Source of the DNA: Nymphaea colorata
Lineage: Eukaryota > Streptophyta > Magnoliopsida > Nymphaeales > Nymphaeaceae
NCBI RefSeq assembly: GCF_008831285.2
Contig: NC_045141.1
Coordinates: 26,525,315 to 26,589,314, forward strand
DNA length: 64,000 bases
Reading direction: 5' to 3'
The position numbers were made by a program, and so were the translations under genes. Position 1 is the first letter of the stretch. Each line of letters opens with the position of its first letter. The notes under the pieces are model-generated. The model saw only the letters and a program-made list of their open reading frames with translations. It did not search any database and was not told where the DNA came from. Of this stretch, positions 22,991 through 35,362 are shown one piece after another.

Positions 22991-24721
22991 ATGGCCGCCT
23001 CTTTCAAGAATGGCCGACGGCTGCATTTCTCACCTCCCCATCTAACAGATTTGAATGCTCACCGGCTAGTTTCAAAGACCCAACAGAACCCAAGCAACTA
23101 TTCTGGCTATCTGCTTAAAGGCCTGTTCATAACTGTAGCATTTGCGCTCCTGCCTTTTTGCTCCTCCCACTTACCCGAATTCACCAACCACACGAACCTT
23201 GATAGGAGGTGGGAGTTTCTGCGGCTGGCTTTCATCGGGGCTGCTCTCTCCTATGGTCTGTTAAGCCGTCGTCGGAGTGAAACAGTGAAGGAAATTGAGG
23301 TAAGGATAGAATCGACGCAGAATTATGTCTCCAAAATCCTTCAAGTCTCGCCAGTCTTTGATGGTGAGAGCGACTGTGGTTCTTACTCTGACAGCAGTAG
23401 GCTTCAGACCTGGAGCTCTCTATATTATCCTTGTGAGTCCAAGGTCATGGTGGCCGAGGAAGATCGCAACCGCCATGATCAGCCCCTCTTCCTTCCAGTT
23501 AGGAGCTTGAAATCCAGCATTTCTGACACAGAAACTATGCCTGCACGGGAGATAACACAGATTCCAGCGCCTGCAAATTCGAAAACCAAAGACAGCGTGA
23601 TGATTGGAAAAAGAGAAACTGGGATGTCCAACTTTCATGGTGTGGACCTGGACAACGTAGTTTTGCCTTCACCCGTTCCATGGCGGTCGAGGTCAGGAAG
23701 ATTGGAGGTTAAGGGAGACATATTTCCTTCTGCCCTTTACTCTCTACCACAGTCTATTTCTGGACCTGAGGTGCCGGAATTTGCAAGTCCTGCTTCACTG
23801 TCATCCATTTCACGGCCTCCTTCAATTTCTCCTCCACAGTCTCTCTCTCCAACCCCAATGTTAGCTTCTGTTCAAGACTCTGCAACGGACCCTAAAGTCA
23901 ATCGTGTCTCTTCTGTTAAGGACAATGTGTCCCCCCCTGTAAAGGAAATCGTTACGGTGAACAAGTTCCTGAACAAAACCCTAGACTATTCACAGTCGTT
24001 TGAAGGCAACCGACCTAGAAAATCCATTTCCACAATGAGAAAATGTGAAAGTTTGGATTCAACATATGGAGGTCATGTCGGTATCGAACCTGAGCAAACG
24101 GCGGTAAGAAGCAGGAGGACGTTTAATTCAATGAAGGTGGAGAACGGTGTAAGAAAGAACAAGGATGATGAGAACCTTCTGATGCCCAGGCCAGATGGGG
24201 AGGATAAAAGTGTTGGGAGTGAAGCAGAAGAAGGGATGAGCAGAAATGATGGAACAGAGTTTGTTGTTGCGACGAAGAAAAGAAAATCAGAAGTTGAAAT
24301 AGCAGAAAAGACTCAGTCAAAGTCCAATTTCCAACCGCCACGACCGCCTTCTATTGAGTTGTACGAAGAGTATCGCAAGAATAGACACAGTGCGAAGCAA
24401 GAAATCAAGGAGTTGAAGGCACAAGTAGAAGCGGCATTGGTCGCTGATGGTGATGATGACGATGACAATGGCGATGAAGACGACAATGATGAGGAGGAGG
24501 AAGAACGGGAGCACGAGGAGGAGGAAGTTGATGACACACATTCAGACACTGAAACTGTTTCGTCAGAATCAGAATCAGAAACCGATCAAATTGATGAGAG
24601 TGAAGTTGATAAGAAGGCGGATGAATTCATAGCTAAATTCAGACAGCAGATTAGACTACAAAGGGTCAGACCAATCAAGACTGGCAGCGGTCAGAAGATT
24701 CAAAACAGGAAAAATAGATGA
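22991..24721 (+). CDS. DUF761 (cotton-fibre-expressed type) membrane protein
   Basis: A single-exon frame of 576 residues starting at an ATG in a good plant context (TTTCATGGCC). Near the N-terminus are two hydrophobic segments, about residues 44-62 (GLFITVAFALLPFCS) and 73-91 (WEFLRLAFIGAALSYGLLS), likely membrane spans. A long, low-complexity serine/proline-rich middle follows, then a very acidic run (about 490-525, mostly D and E). The C-terminus, about 539-561, carries the DUF761 signature (VDKKADEFIAKFRQQIRLQR). This layout matches a plant family often labelled hydroxyproline-rich or DUF4408/DUF761 proteins, whose biochemical role is unknown. No intron is needed. Minus-strand frames overlapping the acidic region are shadows of GAT/GAG repeats. 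Confidence 0.88.
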   Translation: MAASFKNGRRLHFSPPHLTDLNAHRLVSKTQQNPSNYSGYLLKGLFITVAFALLPFCSSHLPEFTNHTNLDRRWEFLRLAFIGAALSYGLLSRRRSETVKEIEVRIESTQNYVSKILQVSPVFDGESDCGSYSDSSRLQTWSSLYYPCESKVMVAEEDRNRHDQPLFLPVRSLKSSISDTETMPAREITQIPAPANSKTKDSVMIGKRETGMSNFHGVDLDNVVLPSPVPWRSRSGRLEVKGDIFPSALYSLPQSISGPEVPEFASPASLSSISRPPSISPPQSLSPTPMLASVQDSATDPKVNRVSSVKDNVSPPVKEIVTVNKFLNKTLDYSQSFEGNRPRKSISTMRKCESLDSTYGGHVGIEPEQTAVRSRRTFNSMKVENGVRKNKDDENLLMPRPDGEDKSVGSEAEEGMSRNDGTEFVVATKKRKSEVEIAEKTQSKSNFQPPRPPSIELYEEYRKNRHSAKQEIKELKAQVEAALVADGDDDDDNGDEDDNDEEEEEREHEEEEVDDTHSDTETVSSESESETDQIDESEVDKKADEFIAKFRQQIRLQRVRPIKTGSGQKIQNRKNR

Positions 24722-26860
24722 GGTAGAGTTGCTTGCTTTCTTGAAAGCTAAATCCCGAAGGTTCGCAGCAGTGATGAATTCTTCAGAGTTCAGAAAAAGG
24801 AAAGTAAAACCGGAAAGACAACATAGATGGGTTTCCTTGAATTGCTGCTTCTGCTGCTGCTTCATTTTCTCTTGCCGTGTTTTTCTTTTGTGGCTTTGGT
24901 TTGCCATTTTTGTGTTTCTTATGTTGTCAAAACCAGCTTCCGATTGGCGTCTACTTGTTTATGGCCGTTTACCAGCTTAAAGACTGTGCATTACAGTTTC
25001 TCTTGCTATTTTGGATTCTCATTTGACATGCTCTGCAGGTGATGCTCTTGCAAATTTGATTGAACCATTGTGGTACCTTCTTGTCATGTCCTTCGCGACT
25101 CATGAAGCTCTTGAAAATTTCCGTGATTATTTAGCAGAACTCTGATCTTTCGGATGTGAAAATGATCCGCTTTCTATCGTTGGTCGAAGCTAGATGCACC
25201 CACTTGGTGAATAAATTCATTATGAACATCAGATCTTGTTTCACTGCTTTTAAGTGGTTCTAGCATGTTAAAATACTTTGCTTCTGATAAATTTATCCAA
25301 GATGATGAAATTTTGAAGTTCTACGAGGGACATTGACAGGCTTCCAGACTGTTCCAATTTAATTGTTTTGACTGATTCTGTAGCTACCATCACGATAATT
25401 ACTCTACCAGAAAAAGGACCCTTGAACAGAAATTCACTGCCATGGATTTTTTAATTATGGGAACACTAAATCTGTTCAAGCAAATCAGGTTCTGGCCGTT
25501 TGAATGGTGATCTTCAATTGAAAAAACCGCAGTGATCACGTCTGCAGAAAGCCCATTTGAACCAAAACAATCTGCAACAATGAACTCCCATGGAATGGTA
25601 TAGTTGGAAACTCATATTCTGTCCATTAATTTTGTCAAACAACGAGTAAGCAATGTCGGTTACTCAATCGTTAAAAATACTTGGGATAAAGGGACATGCA
25701 GCTTGTGCGAGAACGAGTGCGCCGCCCCACACAGCAGTCATATGCAATATGTGGATATTATAAAGCTGACAATACCTCCCCCCACCAGTTGCACATTGAC
25801 AGGCTCTCTTTATGAAATTATACAAGCAAAATAGTCCGAGTTCCAACTTGCGGCAAGGAATAATACACACCATGGTATATGCTTCATGACCCCTATAGTT
25901 GTAGACTTTATGAAGGGATCGACCGAAAAATGAGATCTGGTACATTGTTTTTCTTGTTCCAAAAATGGCTGCCTAAATCAATGCTTTTTTTCTTGAGCAA
26001 TGGTGGAGGCAGGATTCTGAGTCACCTGCTCAACTTTGCACCTTTCCCCTTTGAATTTCACTAGTGCCCATTCCTTGCAAAAGCAGAGACATGCTAAGAC
26101 AAGGAGTAAAAAAAAGTAGTATTAAGGGGCATTTAATCACTTAAAATTCAAAATCCATAGACTTGATATGGACATGATGTGACATGCTTTTTTGATGTGA
26201 CAAAAGATCCATGGATTCATCAAACCAAAGATTCCATACCTAAGATCAACACTTAAAATCTTTAATTTACTTATTTGTATTGAGAAAAGTTGGATTTAAG
26301 ATCGAAGGGGGGAGGGCCTGATTTTAAATCCACAGTTCTCAAATCTTAAGAATATTAGGGTTTTATGACCTAATAAAATCTCCCTGCTCAAGGTGGTTTC
26401 CTCCAAAATAAAATAAAAAATAAAAAATGTCACATATACGACTTTTATTAGTAACAAAAATGAGAAATCCAAATAGGTAAAAGAAAAGACTTTACATATT
26501 AAAGTCAAGAGTTCGATACTCAAGCTGCATTTTCTTCATAATCAAATAGGATTCTTCCTAACCTCCACTTCCTAGTGAAATAGAAACTTAAAAGGCGGAG
26601 TCTCCTCATACATGTGGTTCCCTGAGATGGTCTGGTTTGTGCCATCTATGTCCATATCCAGATCTGTTTCTGGCATAAGGAGTCGGGGGTGGTCCAAACG
26701 TGGCACCCCTTTTTAGCTCTACCGGATCCTGTTTTCCGAAGCGGAGACGTTCCAAACCCGAAACATCGAAGCCCTCCTACTTCCTGTATTATTATATTAT
26801 CCAAACCTTCATCCGTTCCATCGGATCATTTTTTAAGTGCTTTTATTTATTTGGGGGAAA
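24722..26860. other. Spacer between the DUF761 and PTPMT1-like genes
   Basis: Starts with the 3' untranslated region of the DUF761 gene. Around 26293-26331 is a small foldback (GGATTTAAGATC and its near-complement GATTTTAAATCC flanking a G-rich loop), also found at about 46113-46159. A GA run (26875-26895) lies just beyond. No coding exon is supported. Confidence 0.5.
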
Positions 26861-28229
26861 ATAACTGGCTGTTGGAGAGAGAGAGAGAGAGAGAGGTTTA
26901 CTTTTCTCGGGATTCTAGGGTTTGTTGGGGAGAAGGGTAAGGCCAGGGTGACTTGACGGAGCAAGGAAGGCATTACAGGCGCTCGTTCGATCCCCCGAAT
27001 CCATCTATCAGCTTCGGTCATCCCGAGGGCTGTTGATGATGCTTTCGATCTTCCGGCATTGCTTTTCTGATTCGCTTCGTCCAGATCACGCCTCTCGCCG
27101 ATCGGAACTCCTCCGGTGCGTCGTCCATCTCGTGCTTTCCCCTCCGATTTAAGGGTCCTAATTTTATCCTCTTTTGGTCAATAATCCCGCTGCATCATCG
27201 AAGCGTTTGCTTTTGGGAACCCATTTAGAGTGCTCTGGAAGCACCTTTTTTTTTTTTCTGTAACTGCACCTTGGAAGGGGAATTGTGTGTGTTTTCCTTG
27301 AGAATTCAAGGTTTTTTTTGTTCTTCTTGATTGTCCATCATAGGGATCATTATGTTTTTCATTCACAATTTTAATTGTTGAAGAGATCGCCTCCTGTTAT
27401 ACATTATGCCAACCGAAAGAAAAAAGCCGTACGAGTTTCAGTGTTGTCGTTGAATTTATGTATCCATCATGAAAGCCTGCAGTGCTTTGAATTTGTCTTG
27501 TAACTTCTTGCATAATGTTTCGTTTTCAGGATTTGTTGTTGAGGAATTGGAAGCTCATCAAGACAGGAATCGTGTCCGTTGCTGGAGGAACGCTAATGAG
27601 ACGCAGTAGTAGTGCGTGATGTGAAGGTATATATATCTTATTTTCGTCTTCCCAGAGCACTTCTCTGTGGTATGAGTGTCCATCCTTTCAGAAAACCTGT
27701 GAATCTGGAAACTATGGATTGTACGTACTGCTGGGACAAGGCTTGAGTGGGAAAAACGTAAAATAAAAATAAAAAACCGAATGGAATGAACTTTATATCT
27801 AAGAATTGGGTCTGATCGGATGCGTGTTCAATTTTCGTTGTCCTGATAACTCAAGGCGTTGCAATCCTTCGATAGCAAGATGGCTTCTCGCCGTGTTTGA
27901 ATTTTTGATTTTCTTGCGTCCTAATTGATGCGATATTTCAAGATATGCATGGTTTGAGCTGTATATTCTCTAAATGCATGCAGACATGTTCTCTAAATGC
28001 ATGCAGAAACTTATCAGGACAACTGTATATTCTCTAAATGCATGCAGAAACTTATTTTATCACTTCAGTCTTCTCCGGTATCCATGTTGATGGCATTTAT
28101 TTTTAATTAAGATGTGTTAAGCATGGTCTTTCTACATGGGTTTAACATGGAAATTATTAACACATGATAATAGGAAGCTGTACCTTTGAGGAGCTTTAAG
28201 TTCAGACGTGTTTCATTTTAATTGGAGGC

Positions 28230-31200
28230 ATGTACATTGAGGAATTGGAAGAGGAGACTTTACCGGACCATCATGATGGCAAGCAACTATTAGATGTTTC
28301 AAATTATACGGTTGTCCAATCAACTGCCAAAAGAATCCTGGTTGGGGCAGGTGCCCGTTTCTTGTTCTATCCAACTCTTTTATATAACATCTGCCGGCAC
28401 AAGATCGAGCCAGATTTCCATTGGTGGGATGAGGTTGATCAGGTTTGTTTTCTACATAAGCAACCCTTCCACTACTTTTAACCAAAAATGTGTGACAGAG
28501 GTAAAGATACTGCCATTGGCTTGTTCCCTTGCTGTTTTGATGTAAACATATACATTATTAGAAAAGCAAATCATTTACTGATTTGATTTCCATATAAAAA
28601 AAGGAGAGATGTTTATGATATTATATTTTTCTATGTAAATGTTTTCTTGTTCATAAAAACTCTGTGTTTGATTCCAGTTGACCATTTAACGTATAAACTG
28701 CATGTGAATTGCCCCATTTGTTCCTTGAGGCTGTAGAGGTCGTGTAAGAGTATTGTCTACACTACTCTACAGAAATGAAGACAAAGACATTAATTTTCTT
28801 TATTCCTTATGTCCTGCTTGTGGAGAAATGACATAACAGCTACTTGTCTTTGGTGTAGTATTTTTAACTATGACAGAATGCCATGCAAAGATATATGTAG
28901 AAAGGTTTAATTAGAAGAGTAATCTATCTTAAAGAAGGTGGTAAGTTGTCTCATTATATTGTTATTGACATGTTTCTAACTTTCTACTAATTTTAACATG
29001 GATGCAAGACATGTTTCGATGTGGAGAATTGAGAGATGCTTATGATATTATACTTTTGTTGGTAAAAATTCTGTGTTCCATTCCAGTTGACTACTATCAA
29101 TGCACAAACTCTATATGAGGTTTCCCATTTGTTCCATGAGGCTGTAAAGCTTGAGCACGAGAATTATCTACAGGAATGCAGCATTAATGTATTGATATTC
29201 ATATACTTCAAAGCAGTGGATGTTTGAACATGCCCAATGTCTGTTTTGCATTAGACTTATTTGATGTGTACTCCAGTGACTCCCCAAAAGGTGCACTGGC
29301 TATCTGAAGTTTGGGATCTACTTTGGAGAAATTTTGTTTGTTGTCAATGGTTTCTAACTTTCTATAGTTAAAGGATATATTTTGGGTTGTTCAGGAGCGA
29401 TTAATCTTCATTTAATTTAATAATTTCGTTATATGGAATGAACCAAGCTTTTCTTCCCCCACAGCATCTGTTTTATTTTCTTTCTTCCCATCATCTGTTT
29501 TATTCTCTTTACTCCTTATGTCCTGTTTGTTGAGAAATGGCATAGCAAGTCATTGTTATTTGTATAACGTTTCAACTTCCAACTATTACAGAACCATATA
29601 TTTGAAAAAGTTTAGTTAGCAGAGTTAGCTCGCAAGAAGTTCGTCATCTTAAACAAAAAGCTCACTTCTCTATTGTTAATGTGTTAGCTATGTCATGAAC
29701 AGGCTGTGCCTAGCCCTAGGTGCCTTAGGCAACGATTACAATAATGAAGCTATTAATTAGCTTGTATTAAGTTGTATAATACAACATCAACCCATAACAG
29801 TCAATAATATATTATATAATTAATAATTTGTATTATACTTGTATAATGAAGACAAAATGCAAAGTTTATACTTTATAGCTTTGGATATTCAAGAAAAATG
29901 ATAAACAGTTAGCAGAAATCATAAATCATTTTCAGGGAACTGTATAAAATGGGTTCAAACTTCAAACATAAAAGGAAAGCTGTAAAACAAACCTAGCTCC
30001 TAACACAATTGAGTCAAAAAAGTTATGTACGGATTACAGTCAAGTTTATATAAAGTATAAACAGTTTACTTGTAATTTTGTAAGTAAAGAATATAATCAA
30101 GAATCATATGAGTTATGACGACATTAGCTGAAAGCCTGAAACATAAATCAGATTTTTCACAAAACAGAAATCAGACTTCCCATGTCAAAGATTTTAGAAA
30201 GCTTGAACATTACCAAATCTACATGTCTATTTCACAGGAAAACTGAAAATTATGAACTGATTGTAATGAGTAACATGCTCACTGTAAATAGACAAATGAA
30301 CAGACTGTAATCAAATGGCAAACAGAGTTACAGACTATATAATGAAACAAAATCTATATAAACATTATTACATTAAAATATCAGTCAATATAGATTATGG
30401 ACAAATAAACAGGCTTTTATCAAATGAGTTACAGACACAGTTACAGAAATTTTAATGGAACAGGACCAATATAAACATTATTACATTAAAAAGTCTACTG
30501 CATAATATATAAACAGTCACAGCCTAAAAAGGTGCACCAGAACAGTCTCCAGTCCCAGTTAATCTTTATTAAGTATCCTTTAAGAGCCCCGCTGAGAGAC
30601 TATGGGACTTCTATGGAGTAGGCGCAGGCTGGGCTAGACTCGCCTAGTCCATAAATAGATGTATGATTTGCCTAAGTGCTTGGACTTAGCCACTTAGGCG
30701 ATGCAGGTGGAGTAGTGACTAGGCATGTGCCCCTAGGCGACGCCTCAACAACACATATTTTTATTGTTAGCTGTTGATTAAATGTACGGTATGTAAACCT
30801 GGCTGCTTTGACATATGCTAATAATTCAAGTTTCAGTTTGTAATTTTAGGTGCTGTCCCATTTCCCAAGGATGTTCCTCATTTAAAACAATTGGGCGTTC
30901 AAGGAGTCATTACACTCAATGAGCCTTATGAAATGTTGGTCCCTACTTCTTTATATCAAGTGAGTGCAATTTATTTGTCTATCGTTATCCTTGCTCTTGT
31001 ATTTGCATAAGTTGCAGGCACGTGATTACCTTCTCATTTGTTGAATGTTGCATCCATTAGGATTCTTACTGGTTTTGTGAACCTTGAGAAAAATTGTGCA
31101 CATTATAGATTAAATGAACTAATCTGGTTGATGCTTTCGTACAACTTTCTGGGTAGAATATAAGTGACTACTATTAGTTGCAATAACCATTTAGCATCAC

Positions 31201-32629
31201 AGAGCAACTTCTCCAATGGAAATTTTCATCCAAAAATTATTGTCTTGTTTCAATATGGAAATTTTATATACTCTCCTATTTTTGTGTTTAAATCATTTTC
31301 ATGCCCATTTTATAAATTTCTGGTGTTATATAAACTATCAAGTATCAACAGTTTTTTCTCTTTATTTTTAAAGACATGGTTTTCATTTTTGACCTGCTGC
31401 TTTAGATTCTGAGTACCATATCATGTATTAAGCTACTTCTCTCAGCTATGCTATTCTTTGCCAGATGAACATGCATCCGACCTGAACTTATGTGTTTGCT
31501 CCCTTCTTTCCATGTTTCTAAGAGATATTTGTTTTCAGGTCATCCAGCTATGCTTAAGCTGGCAAAATAACTTATGTCCTAAAGTCAGCAAATTTTAGGA
31601 TAAGCTGTAGGTCTCAAGGGTCTTTATTCAGATTTACTCATATGGATGATACAACGTTAATCTTGCCTCATAGTTTTGAACTTGGGTTGTATACCTATGT
31701 GGTACCAGACTACCAGTAGTGAATCTCAAAAAATATTTTGGACTAATCAAACTTTAGGGGTCATATTAAGTTATTTCCATGGTGAGCTCCTATTAAGATG
31801 ATAAGTTCTTGATACATTATGGGGGCATCGGCAATGTATGTTTAGATATTAAGAGTATTAAGACTATTCCAACCTCTGAGACGTGATACATGGACTACCA
31901 TCACCTTCCGTTCTTATTGCTTATTTTCTTTAATAGCAATCAAGGGTTAGGCAGCCTCCTTAATTATGCCAGAAGCTGTGCCCTGGATGTCAAAAATGTC
32001 ACATCCTTCAACTTGAAGATCTTTTAGGTCTGCCCCGTTAGCCAGGTTGAGAGAGCTCACCTTTGGCTTCTTGATGTTTTTATGCTTGCTCGCAATAGTT
32101 TTCTATTCTACATAAAGCTCTTCTGTTCCTGAATAATCATGCTATATATAGCTTGCCAAATGTTAAATAACAGATACAACCAAGACATAATCATGCTGCA
32201 GATAACTTGTTTAATGTTAAACAACGTACATAGATGTCTACTATCACAGACATGCACATGGATATTTGTCATGTTTGCGCATTATCTTTTTTTTTTTTTT
32301 TGGAAATAGTGTTTTTTGTCTAATTAATTGCATGTACTTCAAATTTCAGATTCATGGCATTGACCATCTAATGATTCCCACAAGAGATTATTTGTTTGCC
32401 CCATCTTTTGTGGACATATGCCAAGCTGTGGACTTCATTCATAGTATGTAATTGTTCTGCTAGCTAAAATTTCGGTTGGTCATACTTGTGCACCAATGAA
32501 AGTGCAGCATTGATACAATACCAGGTTCCTTCATATCATTTTGGAAAAAGAACCGTGCATTTTTGCTTTCACCTTGTATTAATTCGAATGGTCTATTTTG
32601 GAAAAGGTACATGCGCCTGTGTATTATAT

Positions 32630-32692
<63 letters not shown>

Positions 32693-34459
32693 TGAAAGCA
32701 GTCGGCTACCTCTGTGACCAGATGTTTTTTCTTTTTCATTTTGTTGCTGAAACCTGTTGCAAAATGTGCATTCCGTCACTAAAAAACTAAAAACTATGAC
32801 CGAGCAAGTGCCATCGCCAATGTACATTTTGTGATGGATTTTAGCAAACAAATTAAGAGAAAACACCTATCCAGCCACAGAGCTAGCTGGCTGTCTTCAA
32901 TTCCTGTGTCTAACCATATAGACAGATGTAAAACATATGAAAATATGATAATTAAAAAAATATCATAATTCAGTGCGCACACTGGCTTTGCTAACCCAGA
33001 AAAGCTAAGTTCGTTGTTTTTTTAAACCTTTGAAACATTGAATTTGCATGATTTTTTTTGTTTCTGAGTCTTATAATTTTTTTAATGTTTTGCATTCATC
33101 TATACGGTTCGATATATGGTAAAGGGCACTCTGAATGCTCGAGATCCAGGAGGCACTAGGAGGCAACATAATTTTTCTTTCCTAGAAAATCCTGATGGTT
33201 CGGAATGCCTTTCTTTTGGTCTAGAAAATAATGAAACAACACTCCAGTTAGCTTTGTGTTGTTGTATGATACCAATAGAAAATGGTTTTTACGGAGAAAA
33301 CATTGTTTCTTTTTTAGCCATCTCCATCATCGTTCAGATTCCTTTTAGAGTTGGTATTTTACCGTTGTGCAAACTTACTAGGTATCCGGTATGCTAGTCA
33401 GCTGTGCCGCGAGACTGGGAATGTTCTTTGTCACTCGGGTCTTTGTTGGACACAAACTGTTTTTTATGTTTTTACCAAATTATTTGTTTTTTGGATCAGT
33501 ATCGTAGTATTTGACTTTAGTTTTTGCAAATTGTTAAGTTAATTATTCTACTGGTCCTTTTTCCACCCAGAAAATGCTTCTCGTGGAAAAACAACGTATG
33601 TACACTGTAAAGCTGGTCGAGGGAGAAGCACCACCATCGTTCTCTGTTACCTGGTCTGTGACGTGAAGCTTTATTTTCCAGTTATACAAAGAAACTAAAT
33701 GGCATTAAGATTGGATTTTCTTTTTGGTGCTTGACCATCCATACTTCTGCAGGTTCAACACAAGCACATGACTCCTGTAGAAGCTTATCATCATGTACGG
33801 TCAAGCAGGCCTCGGGTGCTTTTAGCTGCTTGCCAGTGGCAGGTACTGATTTTAACCATCTTCAGGGGAATGAGTTTGAAATCATTTCCATCATCACTTT
33901 GTTGAAATTGTTAACCTCAAGTGGTAGCATTTGATCGTTGGCATAGATCTCATGCCCTCCATTGTTTGTGACGGTTCCTCTCATTCGTTATGCCCTACGG
34001 CAGGCTGTTCAAAAATATTACAGGATGAAGGTGATGGAGAAGAGAAATGCCAAAGACGTCAAGCCAACGTTTGCTTCTGCAAATCTGCTCCAAGTCGCAC
34101 CAAAATTTCAGGCCAGCAGGGCCATCATGGTGGATGATGGCTCGATTGTCATGATCACAGAATCTGACCTCGATGGTTACACTGACGGCAGGGGAAGTAC
34201 AGCAGGAATAATCGGCAACGACTTATTAGCTGATGCCAGCTTTGTCTGTAAGGTGCAGTTTGCTGGTCAAGCAGCACTGGCAAGACTCTCCTGCATTTGG
34301 CTGCGGTATCATGCAGGCGGAGATGCAAAGTCAGGGGCTTCCAGGAAGGCAGGGTTGACACGGGCAGGTTCGATCAAGACAATGGAAGGCAGTTGCTCCG
34401 GCGGCGGTGCGGCTGCTGAGCAGCTGGGTGGGATTGGTGTGGATATTCCTGTCTATTGA
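28230..34459 (+). CDS. PTPMT1-like phosphatidylglycerophosphate phosphatase (dual-specificity phosphatase fold)
   Basis: Predicted to dephosphorylate phosphatidylglycerol phosphate to phosphatidylglycerol, a step toward cardiolipin, probably at membranes of mitochondria or ER. Six exons in phase (28230-28442, 30837-30959, 32350-32443, 33571-33653, 33753-33842, 34004-34459) give 352 residues. The start MYIEELEEE is followed by the family block FLFYPTLLYN and WWDEVD. Exon 2 carries VILGAVPFPKDVPHLKQLG and exon 3 IPTRDYLFAPS, with the likely general acid D125. Exon 4 carries the phosphatase loop HCKAGRGRST (C156, R162). Exon 5 has RSSRPRVLLA. The last exon adds a less conserved tail of about 150 residues. 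An upstream non-coding exon near 27530-27628 is likely. Intron 1 is large (2.4 kb) and contains a transposon and internal repeats; part of exon 2 and intron 2 was copied into ARPC5. The family is well supported; location and substrate come from relatives. Confidence 0.92.
28603..29630. repeat. Diverged direct duplication within PTPMT1-like intron 1
   Basis: The blocks at 28603-28762 and 29030-29172 share, among others, GAGAGATG, TTATGATATTATA, ATTCCAGTTGAC, CCATTTGTTCC and TGAGGCTGTA. The later blocks 28797-28925 and 29506-29630 share CCTTATGTCCTG and TGGAGAAATG-like motifs in the same order. They look like an old, imperfect tandem duplication of intron sequence. Confidence 0.7.
29679..30761. 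mobile_element. hAT-like non-autonomous element in PTPMT1-like intron 1
   Basis: A 1,083-base AT-rich block flanked on both sides by the 8-base direct repeat TATTGTTA (29671-29678 and 30762-30769), the duplication size typical of hAT transposons. Its ends are imperfect inverted repeats: both start ATGTGTT just inside or a few bases in, and both continue to an AGGC...GCCTAG block (left near 29702, right near 30745 in reverse). GCCTAGG-type motifs recur near the right end. No transposase frame is visible. Confidence 0.55.
32634..32689. repeat. (TA)n microsatellite in PTPMT1-like intron 3
   Basis: About 56 bases of uninterrupted alternating TA, just after exon 3 (32350-32443). The YIYIY frames across it are not genes. 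Confidence 0.95.
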
Positions 34460-35362
34460 GTGGTCCTGCTCCGAAACTTTGAAAGAGGAATGGTTAAATG
34501 ACTGGGGGAGGTCAAACAAATGTGGGGTTTGGCTATTCTTCTGTTTAATCTGTGTTAGGGTTTCGGCAAGTCTATCAAAGGGGTTTATTATTATATGTAA
34601 TATTTCCTTTTTCTTTTTGGGTATTTGAAGGATAGGAAGAAGTATTGTACATGTATATCTATGTTTGATTTTATTTTTGACATTTGGCAAGTGTTGTAAA
34701 GAAAAGATGTAAAGGAAAAATCTCGCCGTTTTCTATTATCTGTAGAAATTATAGAAACAATTTTCAACCATTTGTTTTTCAACCTTTTCCGATAAACATG
34801 GTGATGGCACCCTGTTAAAAATCAAAAGAGATGGCGAAGGATATTGGTGGCCCTCGGTTTCCACTTTATTGGTGAAAGAGAAGATATGATTGGTTTACTA
34901 GGTTCAGTATGTAGTTTATCTAACTAGATTAACCGATCAAATGTTCTATCGCGTCATTTTCACCTTAAAATCAAATTGTGACATGATTTCCCTTTTTGTA
35001 CTTACCTGTTTTTGTTGCTTGATTTGTTAATTATAACTGCAAAGTCTTAGTTATGATTAACAAAAAAACATTAGAAGTTCTAAAAGTTAGAGGAAAATAG
35101 GTCGGTTGATGATTACACTATCTTCTAACTCAAAGGAACATATGGCATATTCTTTCTCTCCATAGCTTGCTAGGTTTTTGACGTGAACATCATTCAAAAA
35201 ACTGTTCGAATGTTGTCTGAGAGTTGAGGGAGTTCTGCAGGTTCTTGACTCCATTTGGACTTCCAAATTAACAAAAAAAAAAAATCCAGTTTGTTTGCAC
35301 CATGAGTGATTGAACTTAGAAGAACCCACCTTGAAAAGGCCATCTACAAAGGTGGTTCACTT

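Noticed and set aside
24123-24549. Serine-rich minus-strand frames
   Set aside because: Shadows of the acidic GAT/GAG-rich end of the DUF761 protein.
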